Shown: one piece after another, positions 44,952 to 52,697 of the stretch | How positions within the stretch are numbered: position 1 is the first letter of the stretch | Layout: every line of letters begins with the position of its first letter | Assembly (NCBI GenBank): GCA_023411575.1 | Contig: JAEYOP010000030.1 | Span: forward strand, 186,001-250,000 | Source: Bacillota bacterium | GTDB lineage: Bacteria; Bacillota; Clostridia; Acetivibrionales; DTU013 | Direction of reading: 5' to 3' | DNA: 64,000 nt | The notes under the pieces: model-generated | What the model was told of the DNA's origin: nothing | The model's input: only the letters and a program-made list of their open reading frames with translations | Databases searched by the model: none | Position numbers and translations under genes: made by a program

Positions 44952-45800
44952 CTATTCGGTTATAGTACCTTTCCCGTCAAAATAAACCATGTCACCGTCG
45001 TCATAATGCCAGACAGCCCGAAAAGCGGTCGGTCTCTTAATGCCGTTTACTTCCATATAATCATCAAGAACCACAGACCATCTGACTTTTTTGCTTGAGC
45101 CGTCGGATGCGACCGCCGATCTGTCGTCGGTTTCGAAAGACAGCATTTCACCGGCTTCATTGAAGGTAAAAGTACCGCTGACAGATAATCCGTAACAAGA
45201 CATCGCTGCCTTCGCATGCAGGTCATCGATTGTTTCCCATGTAACATACTCCTGTAAAGCCGCACTGGGGAAAAGCAGGATTTCGGAAAGGAACGTTACC
45301 TGGCTTGATTGATCCATGACGCCCCCCGTCTGATTGAACAATACGAAAAGCTTTGCAATAACACCTTTCATAGTCCCGGTTCCATCAAGAAATACGTCTA
45401 ATCCTTCGAAGGGGACGCCGTACATTGAGCTGTCTATGTATGCAATTCTGTTCGGCTGATTCACAAAGTCATATTGTGTATAGTCGATTTTAATTGGCGT
45501 ATCTTCGCTGAACACGAAATCGACGTCCTGATAATCTATTTTTATATAGGACATTTTCTGAGAACCGATATAGCCGCAATACTTGAAGTACCTCTGAACA
45601 GGCGCAGGCAATCCGGCAATATCCTCTTCCATAAACACGTTTTCCTGATGATCCGCTTTGGCAATTAAATCCGTTGCGGCCACATCAAATTCCATTTTCG
45701 TCTTTGAGCCGGGAACATTGAAAAATAGCGTTATGACGCCCGCTGCGCAGAAAAGAATCCCGACAATAATAAGAATGATCTTTGTACGCCTCCTTTTCAT
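44952..45800 (-). CDS. DUF6544 family protein, membrane-anchored
   Basis: 282 residues with one N-terminal membrane segment (about 7-29) and an extracytoplasmic beta-rich domain. GLPAPVQRYFKYCGYIG is the recognised DUF6544 landmark. Function unknown. Its start overlaps the stop of the upstream membrane protein (ATGA), so it is translated from that transcript. The 116 bases between it and the YhfC-like gene contain no visible hairpin. Confidence 0.72.
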   Translation of the reverse strand: MKRRRTKIILIIVGILFCAAGVITLFFNVPGSKTKMEFDVAATDLIAKADHQENVFMEEDIAGLPAPVQRYFKYCGYIGSQKMSYIKIDYQDVDFVFSEDTPIKIDYTQYDFVNQPNRIAYIDSSMYGVPFEGLDVFLDGTGTMKGVIAKLFVLFNQTGGVMDQSSQVTFLSEILLFPSAALQEYVTWETIDDLHAKAAMSCYGLSVSGTFTFNEAGEMLSFETDDRSAVASDGSSKKVRWSVVLDDYMEVNGIKRPTAFRAVWHYDDGDMVYFDGKGTITE

Positions 45801-46426
45801 ATTGACTGCCTTCCAATCGCTATGCTTTCAACCACGGCGCCGATCAGCATGAGGATAATCCCCGCAGCAAAAACAGTCCTTTCGGATACGGAAAGATGGA
45901 TATCCCTGATTTTTCTTGTCACGGTGTTTTTCCCGCTGGTGAGTATTGTGGCGATATGCGCGGCGGAGCAGGCAATCAGAAGTTGTCCCGACATTTCCCA
46001 GAGTCCCGCCCTGTGCGCAAGGTCAAAGGTGCGGAGAATTCTTCCCTGTAGATTGACAGGTTCGCTTTCCACGGAAAATGACCACGTACCAAGTACGACG
46101 GCGTTTATACAGATCAATGCATAAAAAGCCAGGTACCCATATGAAAAATAGTTTGCTTCCCCTTCTTTTTTCGTACCGAACAGACTGCCGAGAACAATGA
46201 CTAGAACAGACAGCATATTGTAAAAGAAAATCTGCAGCGCAAGAACGATCGTGTTGTCGGATGCCGCCCAGTTTTGCAGCGGGTGCCTGTTTTTCAGCAG
46301 CCCCTCGGGAAGAAGATAAAAGCTCAGGATAGTAACGCCAAAAAATAGAAGCAGAAAAAAAATAACCGCCCAGAAAATTCGTTCCTTCAGACTGTTGCTG
46401 CTTAGCTTTTCATGAAAGTATGACAT
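45797..46426 (-). CDS. Unrecognised polytopic membrane protein
   Basis: 209 residues with about five hydrophobic segments: 18-38, 64-88, 96-118, 145-165 and 183-203. I do not recognise the family; the layout (amphipathic N-terminus, helix-rich, no charged catalytic motif) would fit a stage II sporulation M-like or immunity-type membrane protein, but there is no firm basis. AAAGGAGG precedes the ATG. It is coupled to the DUF6544 gene downstream and lies 19 bases after the CPBP remnant, suggesting one minus-strand operon. Confidence 0.6.
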   Translation of the reverse strand: MSYFHEKLSSNSLKERIFWAVIFFLLLFFGVTILSFYLLPEGLLKNRHPLQNWAASDNTIVLALQIFFYNMLSVLVIVLGSLFGTKKEGEANYFSYGYLAFYALICINAVVLGTWSFSVESEPVNLQGRILRTFDLAHRAGLWEMSGQLLIACSAAHIATILTSGKNTVTRKIRDIHLSVSERTVFAAGIILMLIGAVVESIAIGRQSI

Positions 46427-46445
46427 GAAGCATTCCTCCTTTCGA

Positions 46446-46748
46446 TTATGCCAACACAGCGAACAGATAACCCGTCCCCACCATCAGAACGTTGCTGACG
46501 CTGTGCATTAAAATGGGATATAAAACGCTGCGGCTCTCCTGATAGGCCATTCCCTGTACGGTGCCTATCGCAAAAGCGTAAATCAGCTGTGAGATACTCG
46601 CATCCACTGTAAAAGGGGATACGGACCATTTTATATGCGCGATTGCCCGTCCGGCTTTACCGGCAAATGTCTGGACCACAAGCAGCGCGATAACCGCAAG
46701 AATGACATAGAACGGTTTGTTAAGTTTACAAAATCCGGGCTTTACCAT
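46446..46748 (-). pseudogene. CPBP (CAAX/Rce1-like) intramembrane protease remnant
   Basis: 100 codons. The C-terminal half, QLIYAFAIGTVQGMAYQ with LYPILMHSVSNVLMV, matches motif 3 and the last helix of CPBP proteases, and a first membrane segment with a proper start (GGAGAG site) is present. The catalytic EExxxR and FxxxH motifs are missing because the middle of the protein is absent; normal members are 200-300 residues. The reading frame stays open across the deletion, so a short peptide may still be made, but it cannot be a protease. Confidence 0.65.
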
Positions 46749-46802
46749 TTGTATTTAATCTCTCCTTTCCGATCAGTTTATAAGAAACTGCACGACAGAA
46801 AA

Positions 46803-48401
46803 TTATAATTCAACAAACTTCTTCGCGCCGCGCTTCATCAGCCACAAGTAGACGCAAGCGCCCGCTACGACAAATATTAAGCCGCAAAACCACAGATACG
46901 CAATAATCGACAAAATACCGCTTAACTCGAACGCATATAGCAGTCCCAAAGCAATTAAAACGCCCCACGAACCGAACAGCATGAGCATTGCCGACACGCT
47001 TTGCTTGACGACATATATCTCGTTTGTCCAGTCGAGTTTCGGAAAATGCAGATTCAATGTTAACCCCAAAACAGCTGAAGCAAAGATAGCCGTCTGCGGC
47101 AAAATCAAGAGCAACAGCCAGTCTGCCAGACCGCCCGCTAACGCGAAGCCGAAACATATCGCCGCAAACAGGCACGGAATTGATGCTGACAGCAAGTGCG
47201 TTATAATTTTAGCGCGAAGCACAGCTTGCGGTGAAACCGGAACGCTTTTCGCTATCCAAAGGTTTTTACCCTCCAATGATACGAGCGACGCGCTTAGACT
47301 GTTCGATACGCCGAGAAACGCGAGAACAGCGGCAATTAGCGTCACAGGCGCGGCGTTTACCATCGGCGCAACCGCTTCAAGCTGGACGAGAATACTCGTT
47401 TGCTTAAATAATATAATCGGTGAGATTATCAAAAACAACGAGCCGATGGACGAGTTCATAATGACTATCGGCTTGCTCCAAAACTTCGCCATTTCTTTGC
47501 CGACAAGTGTGGATAGTACGCCTTTGGCGGCGACTCGCTTTTCGTGGTATACGACCTTCAGACTGCCTTTGTTTGTGGTGAGTATTTTATTGTAATTCGA
47601 CGCGAGTAACAGCAGGGCGACGGCAAACGGCGCAACCGCCCACAACACAAAGGTCAGACCGCTCACCACATCTCCATTCGCAACGCTGACACCGAACGCA
47701 TAGAACGGCGGCATCGCCTTACGGAACGCCTCGGCAAGTTCACTCCCCTTTGCTACAAGTTCGCCCAAGTAGCTCTGCATATTCATATAAACATACAGAT
47801 ATCCGACAAGGAAAACGACTGAAATCACAAGCGTAATAATATTCTTATAGCGCAGTCGTGACGATACCAACGCCAACACCCACGCGAGCAACAGCGCGAG
47901 CGACAACGCACACAATGGTAAGAAGATTACGCCGGCTACGAAGAACAAAATACCTAATCCGGTCGCATAGCCACCCGCCACCCACGGAATGAACGCAGCC
48001 AACGCCGCTAAAAATGTTATGGCGTACTCCGCTGTGAACAGAACTGACAATCGACTGATTAAAATAGCCGACGGTTTTATCGGCATTGACAGAAGTAACT
48101 CGTTATCTTTCGCGCCGAAAACAACCGCAGCCGACGTAAAAATTGCACTTATAACGCACAGAGCAAACACCGTAACGGCAAGCAAAGAAAAGTACATATA
48201 TCCGATACCCGCCGCAAAATACGGCTCACACATTGTGTTAAACCAAAAGTAAAACATTGAGAATAACGACGATGCGACGACGATACCTATAAACACTGTA
48301 AATGCCGTTTTACCCATGTTCGACTGCTTTTTGCCAGAGTTCCATTTCAACACGCCGGAGAGCAAAACTTTCATATTGAGGACAAAGAGTTTCTTAATCA
48401 T
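46803..48401 (-). CDS. ABC exporter permease (putative ABC-2 type)
   Basis: 532 residues with about 12 hydrophobic segments in two halves. The opening MIKKLFVLNMKVLLSGVLKW is typical of large exporter permeases that pair with a single ATPase. It starts within the last 8 bases of the ATPase gene behind GAGGAGGG; a longer in-frame reading upstream lies inside the ATPase gene and was discarded. It is third in the XRE-ATPase-permease operon. Exported substrate unknown; drug, peptide or bacteriocin immunity roles are typical for this arrangement. Confidence 0.82.
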   Translation of the reverse strand: MIKKLFVLNMKVLLSGVLKWNSGKKQSNMGKTAFTVFIGIVVASSLFSMFYFWFNTMCEPYFAAGIGYMYFSLLAVTVFALCVISAIFTSAAVVFGAKDNELLLSMPIKPSAILISRLSVLFTAEYAITFLAALAAFIPWVAGGYATGLGILFFVAGVIFLPLCALSLALLLAWVLALVSSRLRYKNIITLVISVVFLVGYLYVYMNMQSYLGELVAKGSELAEAFRKAMPPFYAFGVSVANGDVVSGLTFVLWAVAPFAVALLLLASNYNKILTTNKGSLKVVYHEKRVAAKGVLSTLVGKEMAKFWSKPIVIMNSSIGSLFLIISPIILFKQTSILVQLEAVAPMVNAAPVTLIAAVLAFLGVSNSLSASLVSLEGKNLWIAKSVPVSPQAVLRAKIITHLLSASIPCLFAAICFGFALAGGLADWLLLLILPQTAIFASAVLGLTLNLHFPKLDWTNEIYVVKQSVSAMLMLFGSWGVLIALGLLYAFELSGILSIIAYLWFCGLIFVVAGACVYLWLMKRGAKKFVEL

Positions 48402-49113
48402 CTTGTTTGCCCTCCTCAAGCTCAAAGAATACCTTTTCCAGCGACGAATCACCACGCACCGTGTCCATATCGCCAAAAGCGACGAGTTTCCCGTCCTTAA
48501 TAATCGCCACCTTGTCACACAGTTTTTCTGCGACTTCAAGGACGTGCGTGGAAAAGAACATCGCCCCGCCGTTATCGCACTTTTTACGCATTATGTCCTT
48601 GACTAATCGGCTTGCTTTCGGGTCTAAGCCGACAAAAGGCTCGTCAAGTACCATAAACTTAGGCTCGTGAATCAGCGCAGAAATGAGTGCAAGTTTTTGC
48701 TTCATACCATGAGAATACGCCGAAACAGGCGATGCGAGGTCGGTGGTGAGTTCAAACATATCAGCGTATTTATGAATACGCTTTTGGCGTTCGTCACCGG
48801 AAACGCCGTACACGTCGGCGATAAAATTCAGGTACTTTATGCCCGAAAGAAAATCGTAGAGGTCGGGATTATCCGGCACATAGGCTGTCATTTGCTTGCA
48901 GGCGATTGGATCTTTCTTTACTGATTTGCCGCCGATGTAGATTTCACCCTCGTCAAAGCCAAGTATGCCGCACACGGCTTTAATTGTCGTGGTCTTGCCT
49001 GCGCCGTTGTGACCGATAAATCCGCAGATTTCGCCCTCGTTGATTGAAAGCGTAAGGTCTTCAACTGCGCGTTTGTCGCCGTATATTTTTGTCAGGTGTT
49101 CAATTCTAAGCAT
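48394..49113 (-). CDS. ABC exporter ATP-binding protein
   Basis: 239 residues. Walker A GHNGAGKTT, Q-loop DNPDLYDFLSG, an atypical signature YSHGMKQKLALISAL (SHGMKQ in place of LSGGQ, common in the BcrA-like exporter group), Walker B FMVLDEPFVGLDP and H-loop STHVLE. It follows the XRE regulator by 1 base (CGGAGGTAAC overlaps the regulator end) and overlaps the permease. Together they form an ABC-2 exporter. Confidence 0.9.
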   Translation of the reverse strand: MLRIEHLTKIYGDKRAVEDLTLSINEGEICGFIGHNGAGKTTTIKAVCGILGFDEGEIYIGGKSVKKDPIACKQMTAYVPDNPDLYDFLSGIKYLNFIADVYGVSGDERQKRIHKYADMFELTTDLASPVSAYSHGMKQKLALISALIHEPKFMVLDEPFVGLDPKASRLVKDIMRKKCDNGGAMFFSTHVLEVAEKLCDKVAIIKDGKLVAFGDMDTVRGDSSLEKVFFELEEGKQDD

Positions 49114-49114
49114 T

Positions 49115-50224
49115 TTAGTTACCTCCGATAAAATCGCGCAGTTTGCGGATTAGTCTTGTAAATTCCGGCAAGTCGTGCAAACTGTCAAATGCGGGGTTGA
49201 GCAGCACGTCGTTCAGCATACTTTCCTTGATAACCGCATCGCTTCGCGGCATATTGTCCTTGTTAGAGTTCAGCCAAGCGTCGATTCGGTCAAAAAACGC
49301 GTCGCCCCTCGGCTCGAACGGAAAGAATCCGTGAACACACACATCAACGTATTTTTCAAGCGTGGCGAGCGTTTCCTCTCGTTTACCCGCCGCCTGAAAC
49401 ATATGCGCCCCCATTACATAAAGCACAGCCACGTTATTTGGATTGAGCCTCCGCATATTGAACAATTCGCTTAAGCCTACGGCGCGGGTGTACGCGGCGA
49501 GAGCGGTGTCAAGGTCCCCCATATTAGCTTGAATACAGGCGAGTAAACCGCCGAACGCTCCCATAAGGTCTTGGTATAGCTCAATCTGAATGACCTCTTT
49601 TGCTTTTTCGGCGTTTCCGAGCGCTTGGTGCGCCTGCGAGATGAACGTCGCGACATTTATACGGGGCTTTACCGTATCACCCAAAACCTCAAGCACACGC
49701 CCCGACTCTCCGAGGGACATGTAGCACAACGCTTGGAACATTTCCGCGTGGCTTATTAGATTAGCGTCTTGGCAAGAGACTTTAACGCGCTCGCACAGAT
49801 TAGCCGCCGTCACAAGCAGTTCCTTCCCCCGCTGGGCGCTCCCCGCGAGCGATGCGTGATTGACATAGAGTTGCGTCATTTTAATTAAAAATAGATGGCA
49901 CGAATAATATTTCTTAGTAAGCGTTTCGCACTCTGCGACAACTGCATCAAACGGCGCTTCCGCAAACCGCGCAGATAGTCTGTCGTAAATCCGCTTAATT
50001 TCGTTGTGACTCAGTTGCGGCGCGTAACCCATCAGCTTGTCAATGCTGATGTCGAAGTACGACGCAAGTATGGGCAGCAAGGTAATATCCGGGTAACTAA
50101 GCCCCGTTTCCCACTTTGATACCGACGCTTTGGAAACGCCGACGTATACGGCGAGTTCGTCTTGAGTAACGCCTTTCTCGCGGCGTTTGGCGGCTAAGAC
50201 TTCCGCTAAATTCAGTTCTTTCAA
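49115..50224 (-). CDS. XRE-family regulator with TPR-like C-terminal domain
   Basis: 369 residues. N-terminal HTH_3 domain (about 5-62: LAAKRREKGVTQDELAVYVG and SKASVSKWETGLSYPDITLL), followed by a long helical-repeat region (about 70-360) resembling tetratricopeptide repeats, as in peptide-sensing regulators. The start is TTG at 50224 with GGAGGTGG 5 bases upstream; the GTG at 50233 lies inside that site. It heads the exporter operon and likely controls it. A GTGACA-17-TATATA promoter sits just upstream. Confidence 0.85.
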   Translation of the reverse strand: MKELNLAEVLAAKRREKGVTQDELAVYVGVSKASVSKWETGLSYPDITLLPILASYFDISIDKLMGYAPQLSHNEIKRIYDRLSARFAEAPFDAVVAECETLTKKYYSCHLFLIKMTQLYVNHASLAGSAQRGKELLVTAANLCERVKVSCQDANLISHAEMFQALCYMSLGESGRVLEVLGDTVKPRINVATFISQAHQALGNAEKAKEVIQIELYQDLMGAFGGLLACIQANMGDLDTALAAYTRAVGLSELFNMRRLNPNNVAVLYVMGAHMFQAAGKREETLATLEKYVDVCVHGFFPFEPRGDAFFDRIDAWLNSNKDNMPRSDAVIKESMLNDVLLNPAFDSLHDLPEFTRLIRKLRDFIGGN

Positions 50225-50240
50225 GTTGACCACCTCCGAC

Positions 50241-50269
50241 TATATATTTTATATCAGAAATTTTGTCAC
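50241..50269 (-). promoter_or_regulatory. Promoter of the XRE-ABC exporter operon
   Basis: On the minus strand GTGACA (50264-50269) and TATATA (50241-50246) are 17 bases apart. The start would fall roughly 10 bases before the regulator's ribosome site. Confidence 0.6.
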
Positions 50270-50290
50270 CTTACAAGCAACTTGCAGTTG

Positions 50291-50752
50291 ATGAATGCCG
50301 ATAAAAATCAACCTGTGCGAAACAAGAAGCTCGACCTCCGCCAATACCAGAAGTCGTTCTGCAAATACCATTTGGTATTTGCAGCAAAATATCGGCGCCA
50401 GGTGATCTATGGGAAGATAAAGCAGGACAACGGCAAGATTTTACGGGAACTATGCGAAAGAAAAGGCATGGAAATAATTGAGGCAGAGTGCTGTAAAGAT
50501 CATGTACACATGCTGGTGAGAATACCGCCGAAGTACAGTGTATCTGAGATAATGGGGTATCTCAAGGGAAAGAGTTCGCTGATGATATTTGATTTGCCAT
50601 CCTGCGGGCGAATAGATTTTTCTTATAAAATTTATGGACTAAAATTATTGAAATCCGCTTCTCCAGCCGGCGCCGATTTTTACAGACTAATCCTTTCAAT
50701 ACCGGATATAACTCTGGTTTATAGGTTTGGCGGCAAACCGCTGCTACAATAA
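50291..50752 (+). pseudogene. Truncated IS200/IS605 transposase (TnpA, HUH type)
   Basis: The first 100 or so codons are a good Y1 HUH transposase N-terminus: SFCKYHLVFAAKYRRQVIYG, the HUH motif DHVHMLVRIPP and IMGYLKGKSSLMIFD. Right after MIFD (near 50590) similarity stops; the expected RHANLKYKYG segment and the catalytic-Tyr helix are missing and the frame runs on through unrelated sequence to a stop. The element has lost its 3' half and cannot transpose. It marks the right edge of the island, immediately before the interrupted sugar operon resumes. Confidence 0.82.
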
Positions 50753-50778
50753 AATCAAGAATCCGATGGGAGGTCAGC

Positions 50779-51732
50779 ATGCAGGAGGTCAACATGGCGG
50801 CAAAATCTACAGTACTCACAAAAAGCAGTATCCGGGGAAAAATCTATTATTATAGATATTACTATCTGATGCTTTTACCCGTGCTCGTATGGTATATTGT
50901 TTTCGCCTACGCGCCGATTTACGGCATTACCCTGGCTTTTAAGCAATATACCTTCAAAGGCGGCATCCTCGGAAGTCCCTGGATCGGCCTGGAGAATTTC
51001 AGGCAAATCTTTAACGATTCCAGCTTTATCGCCGCCTTCCGGAACAACATCGTGATCAGCCTCGGAAAGCTTGCCTTTCACTTCCCCACCCCCATCATCC
51101 TGGCGATCATGTTGTTTGAAATCACCCTGCCCAAGGCAAAGAAAATTTACCAGACCGTCTTTACCTTCCCGCATTTTATCTCCTGGGTCGTGCTTTCCGG
51201 CATCCTGATCAATTTTCTGGGTCAGGACGGGCTGATCAACAAGATCATCGTGCTCCTGGGCGGGGATTCCGTTTCCTTTCTCACCAGCACCCTCTATTTT
51301 AGGCCGGTCCTGTATCTGTCCCATATCTGGAAGGAAATCGGCTGGGATTCCATCATCTATATCGCCGCGCTTGCGGGGATCAACCCGGAGCTCTACGAAG
51401 CGGCCGACATCGACGGAGCCGGCAGATGGCAGCGAATCCGGAACATTACCTGGCCCGGGCTGAGGCCGACGGTGGCCATCCTGTTGATCCTTACCGTGGG
51501 CCAGATGCTGAATTTCGGCAATACCTTCGACCAGGTATTTAACCTCTATAGCGCTCCCGTTTACAGCGTGGGCGAAATCATCGACACCTACGTTTACCGG
51601 TCGGCCTTCGTTATGGGCGCGAACTTCGGATATGTGACCGCGGTCGGCTTTTTTAAGTCCGTTATCAACCTGGTCATGATTTTCCTGGCCAACACCCTTG
51701 TCAAAAAATTCGGAGAAGAGTCCCTGTTCTAG
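50779..51732 (+). CDS. LplB/YtcP-group ABC transporter permease 1
   Basis: 317 residues, six membrane segments. The opening YYLMLLPVLVWYIVFAYAPI and YGITLAFKQY are typical of LplB-type permeases; the EAA loop is INPELYEAADIDGAGRWQRI. Two starts are equally good: ATG 50779 and ATG 50794 are each preceded by GGAGGTCA(G/A)C, a small tandem duplication. It follows the transposase remnant by 26 bases, so its original upstream promoter may have been lost or replaced. It works with the next permease and the lipoprotein at 52698. Confidence 0.9.
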   Translation: MQEVNMAAKSTVLTKSSIRGKIYYYRYYYLMLLPVLVWYIVFAYAPIYGITLAFKQYTFKGGILGSPWIGLENFRQIFNDSSFIAAFRNNIVISLGKLAFHFPTPIILAIMLFEITLPKAKKIYQTVFTFPHFISWVVLSGILINFLGQDGLINKIIVLLGGDSVSFLTSTLYFRPVLYLSHIWKEIGWDSIIYIAALAGINPELYEAADIDGAGRWQRIRNITWPGLRPTVAILLILTVGQMLNFGNTFDQVFNLYSAPVYSVGEIIDTYVYRSAFVMGANFGYVTAVGFFKSVINLVMIFLANTLVKKFGEESLF

Positions 51733-51744
51733 GAGGAAAGAAAA

Positions 51745-52641
51745 ATGAAAAATACCCCTATCAGCAAGACCAGGAGCGACCGAAAAATAAATATTGTGCT
51801 GATTTCGATCCTGACCCTGTTCTCCCTGGTCGTTCTGTTTCCGTTTTATAATGTGCTGATTACGTCGTTTGCCAGCATCAAGGGCCTGGCCGAGCACTCC
51901 TTCTATATCCTGCCGTACTCCTTCGACCTGACCTCCTATAAAAATCTGTTCAAGGAGGTCCAGTTTTACAGGAGCTTCCTGGTCACGGTGGAGATCACCA
52001 TAATGGGCGTGATTTTCAATATGTTTCTGTCCGTGACGGGTTCCTACGCCCTTTCCAAGAAAAGCCTGCCGGGCCGGAACCTCCTGCTGGGGATGGTTAT
52101 CTTTACCATGTTCTTCTCCGGCGGCCTGATCCCGTACTACCTTGTCATAAAGGCCCTGGGCATGCTGAACAACATTCTGGTGCTGGTGATCCCCGCGGGC
52201 TTTTCCACCATGTACCTGATTATTATGAAGAACTACTTCCACACGATTCCGGAGAGCCTGGAGGAATCGGCAAAAATGGACGGCGCCAATGAATTTTACA
52301 TCCTGGCAAAAATCATTATCCCCATATCGAAGCCCTTTATGGTCACCTTTGCCCTGTTTTACGCGGTGGAGCGGTGGAACGAGTGGTGGAACGCCATGAT
52401 TTTCATCAACGAAACCTCCAAAACGCCCCTGCAAATTTTCCTGCGGAACCTGCTGGTCAACATGAGCGTACAGCTGACCTCCTCGGCGCAGGCGGTGATC
52501 GAAAGCCGGATGTCCAGCGTTTACATCTACGCCACCCAGATGGCCGCCATCGTGATCTCCGCCATTCCCATCCTCTGCGTGTATCCGTTCCTTCAGAGGC
52601 ATTTTGTCAAGGGAATTATGATCGGCTCCCTCAAAGAGTAA
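51745..52641 (+). CDS. YtcP-type ABC transporter permease 2
   Basis: 298 residues, six membrane segments, MalG class. EAA loop IPESLEESAKMDGANEFYIL; C-terminal LVNMSVQLTSSAQAVIESRM and QRHFVKGIMIGSLKE are typical of the LplC/YtcP group. AGGAGGAAAG precedes the ATG, 12 bases after the first permease. No ATPase is encoded nearby, so an ATPase from elsewhere in the genome is needed. Confidence 0.93.
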   Translation: MKNTPISKTRSDRKINIVLISILTLFSLVVLFPFYNVLITSFASIKGLAEHSFYILPYSFDLTSYKNLFKEVQFYRSFLVTVEITIMGVIFNMFLSVTGSYALSKKSLPGRNLLLGMVIFTMFFSGGLIPYYLVIKALGMLNNILVLVIPAGFSTMYLIIMKNYFHTIPESLEESAKMDGANEFYILAKIIIPISKPFMVTFALFYAVERWNEWWNAMIFINETSKTPLQIFLRNLLVNMSVQLTSSAQAVIESRMSSVYIYATQMAAIVISAIPILCVYPFLQRHFVKGIMIGSLKE

Positions 52642-52697
52642 AAAAGTTTGGCATGCCCCATGCTGAAAAAATATAAAAACCGAATGGAGGAAAATGT

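Larger units (their letters stand above)
43024..50752. mobile_element. AT-richer genomic island bounded by IS200/IS605-type remnants
   Basis: Between two halves of a beta-glucan-type locus lies about 7.7 kb with lower GC, several broken genes, opposite dominant strand (minus) and functions unrelated to sugar uptake. The left edge is an IS-like end hairpin, the right edge a truncated tnpA. The genes fall in two groups: a decayed membrane protease/methyltransferase set (43115-46748) and an intact XRE-ABC exporter operon (46803-50224). Boundaries are approximate (right edge 50590-50770). Confidence 0.7.

Noticed and set aside
50225..50233. GTG 50233 as start of the XRE regulator
   Set aside because: The GTG is part of the GGAGGTGG ribosome site; TTG 50224 is correctly spaced.
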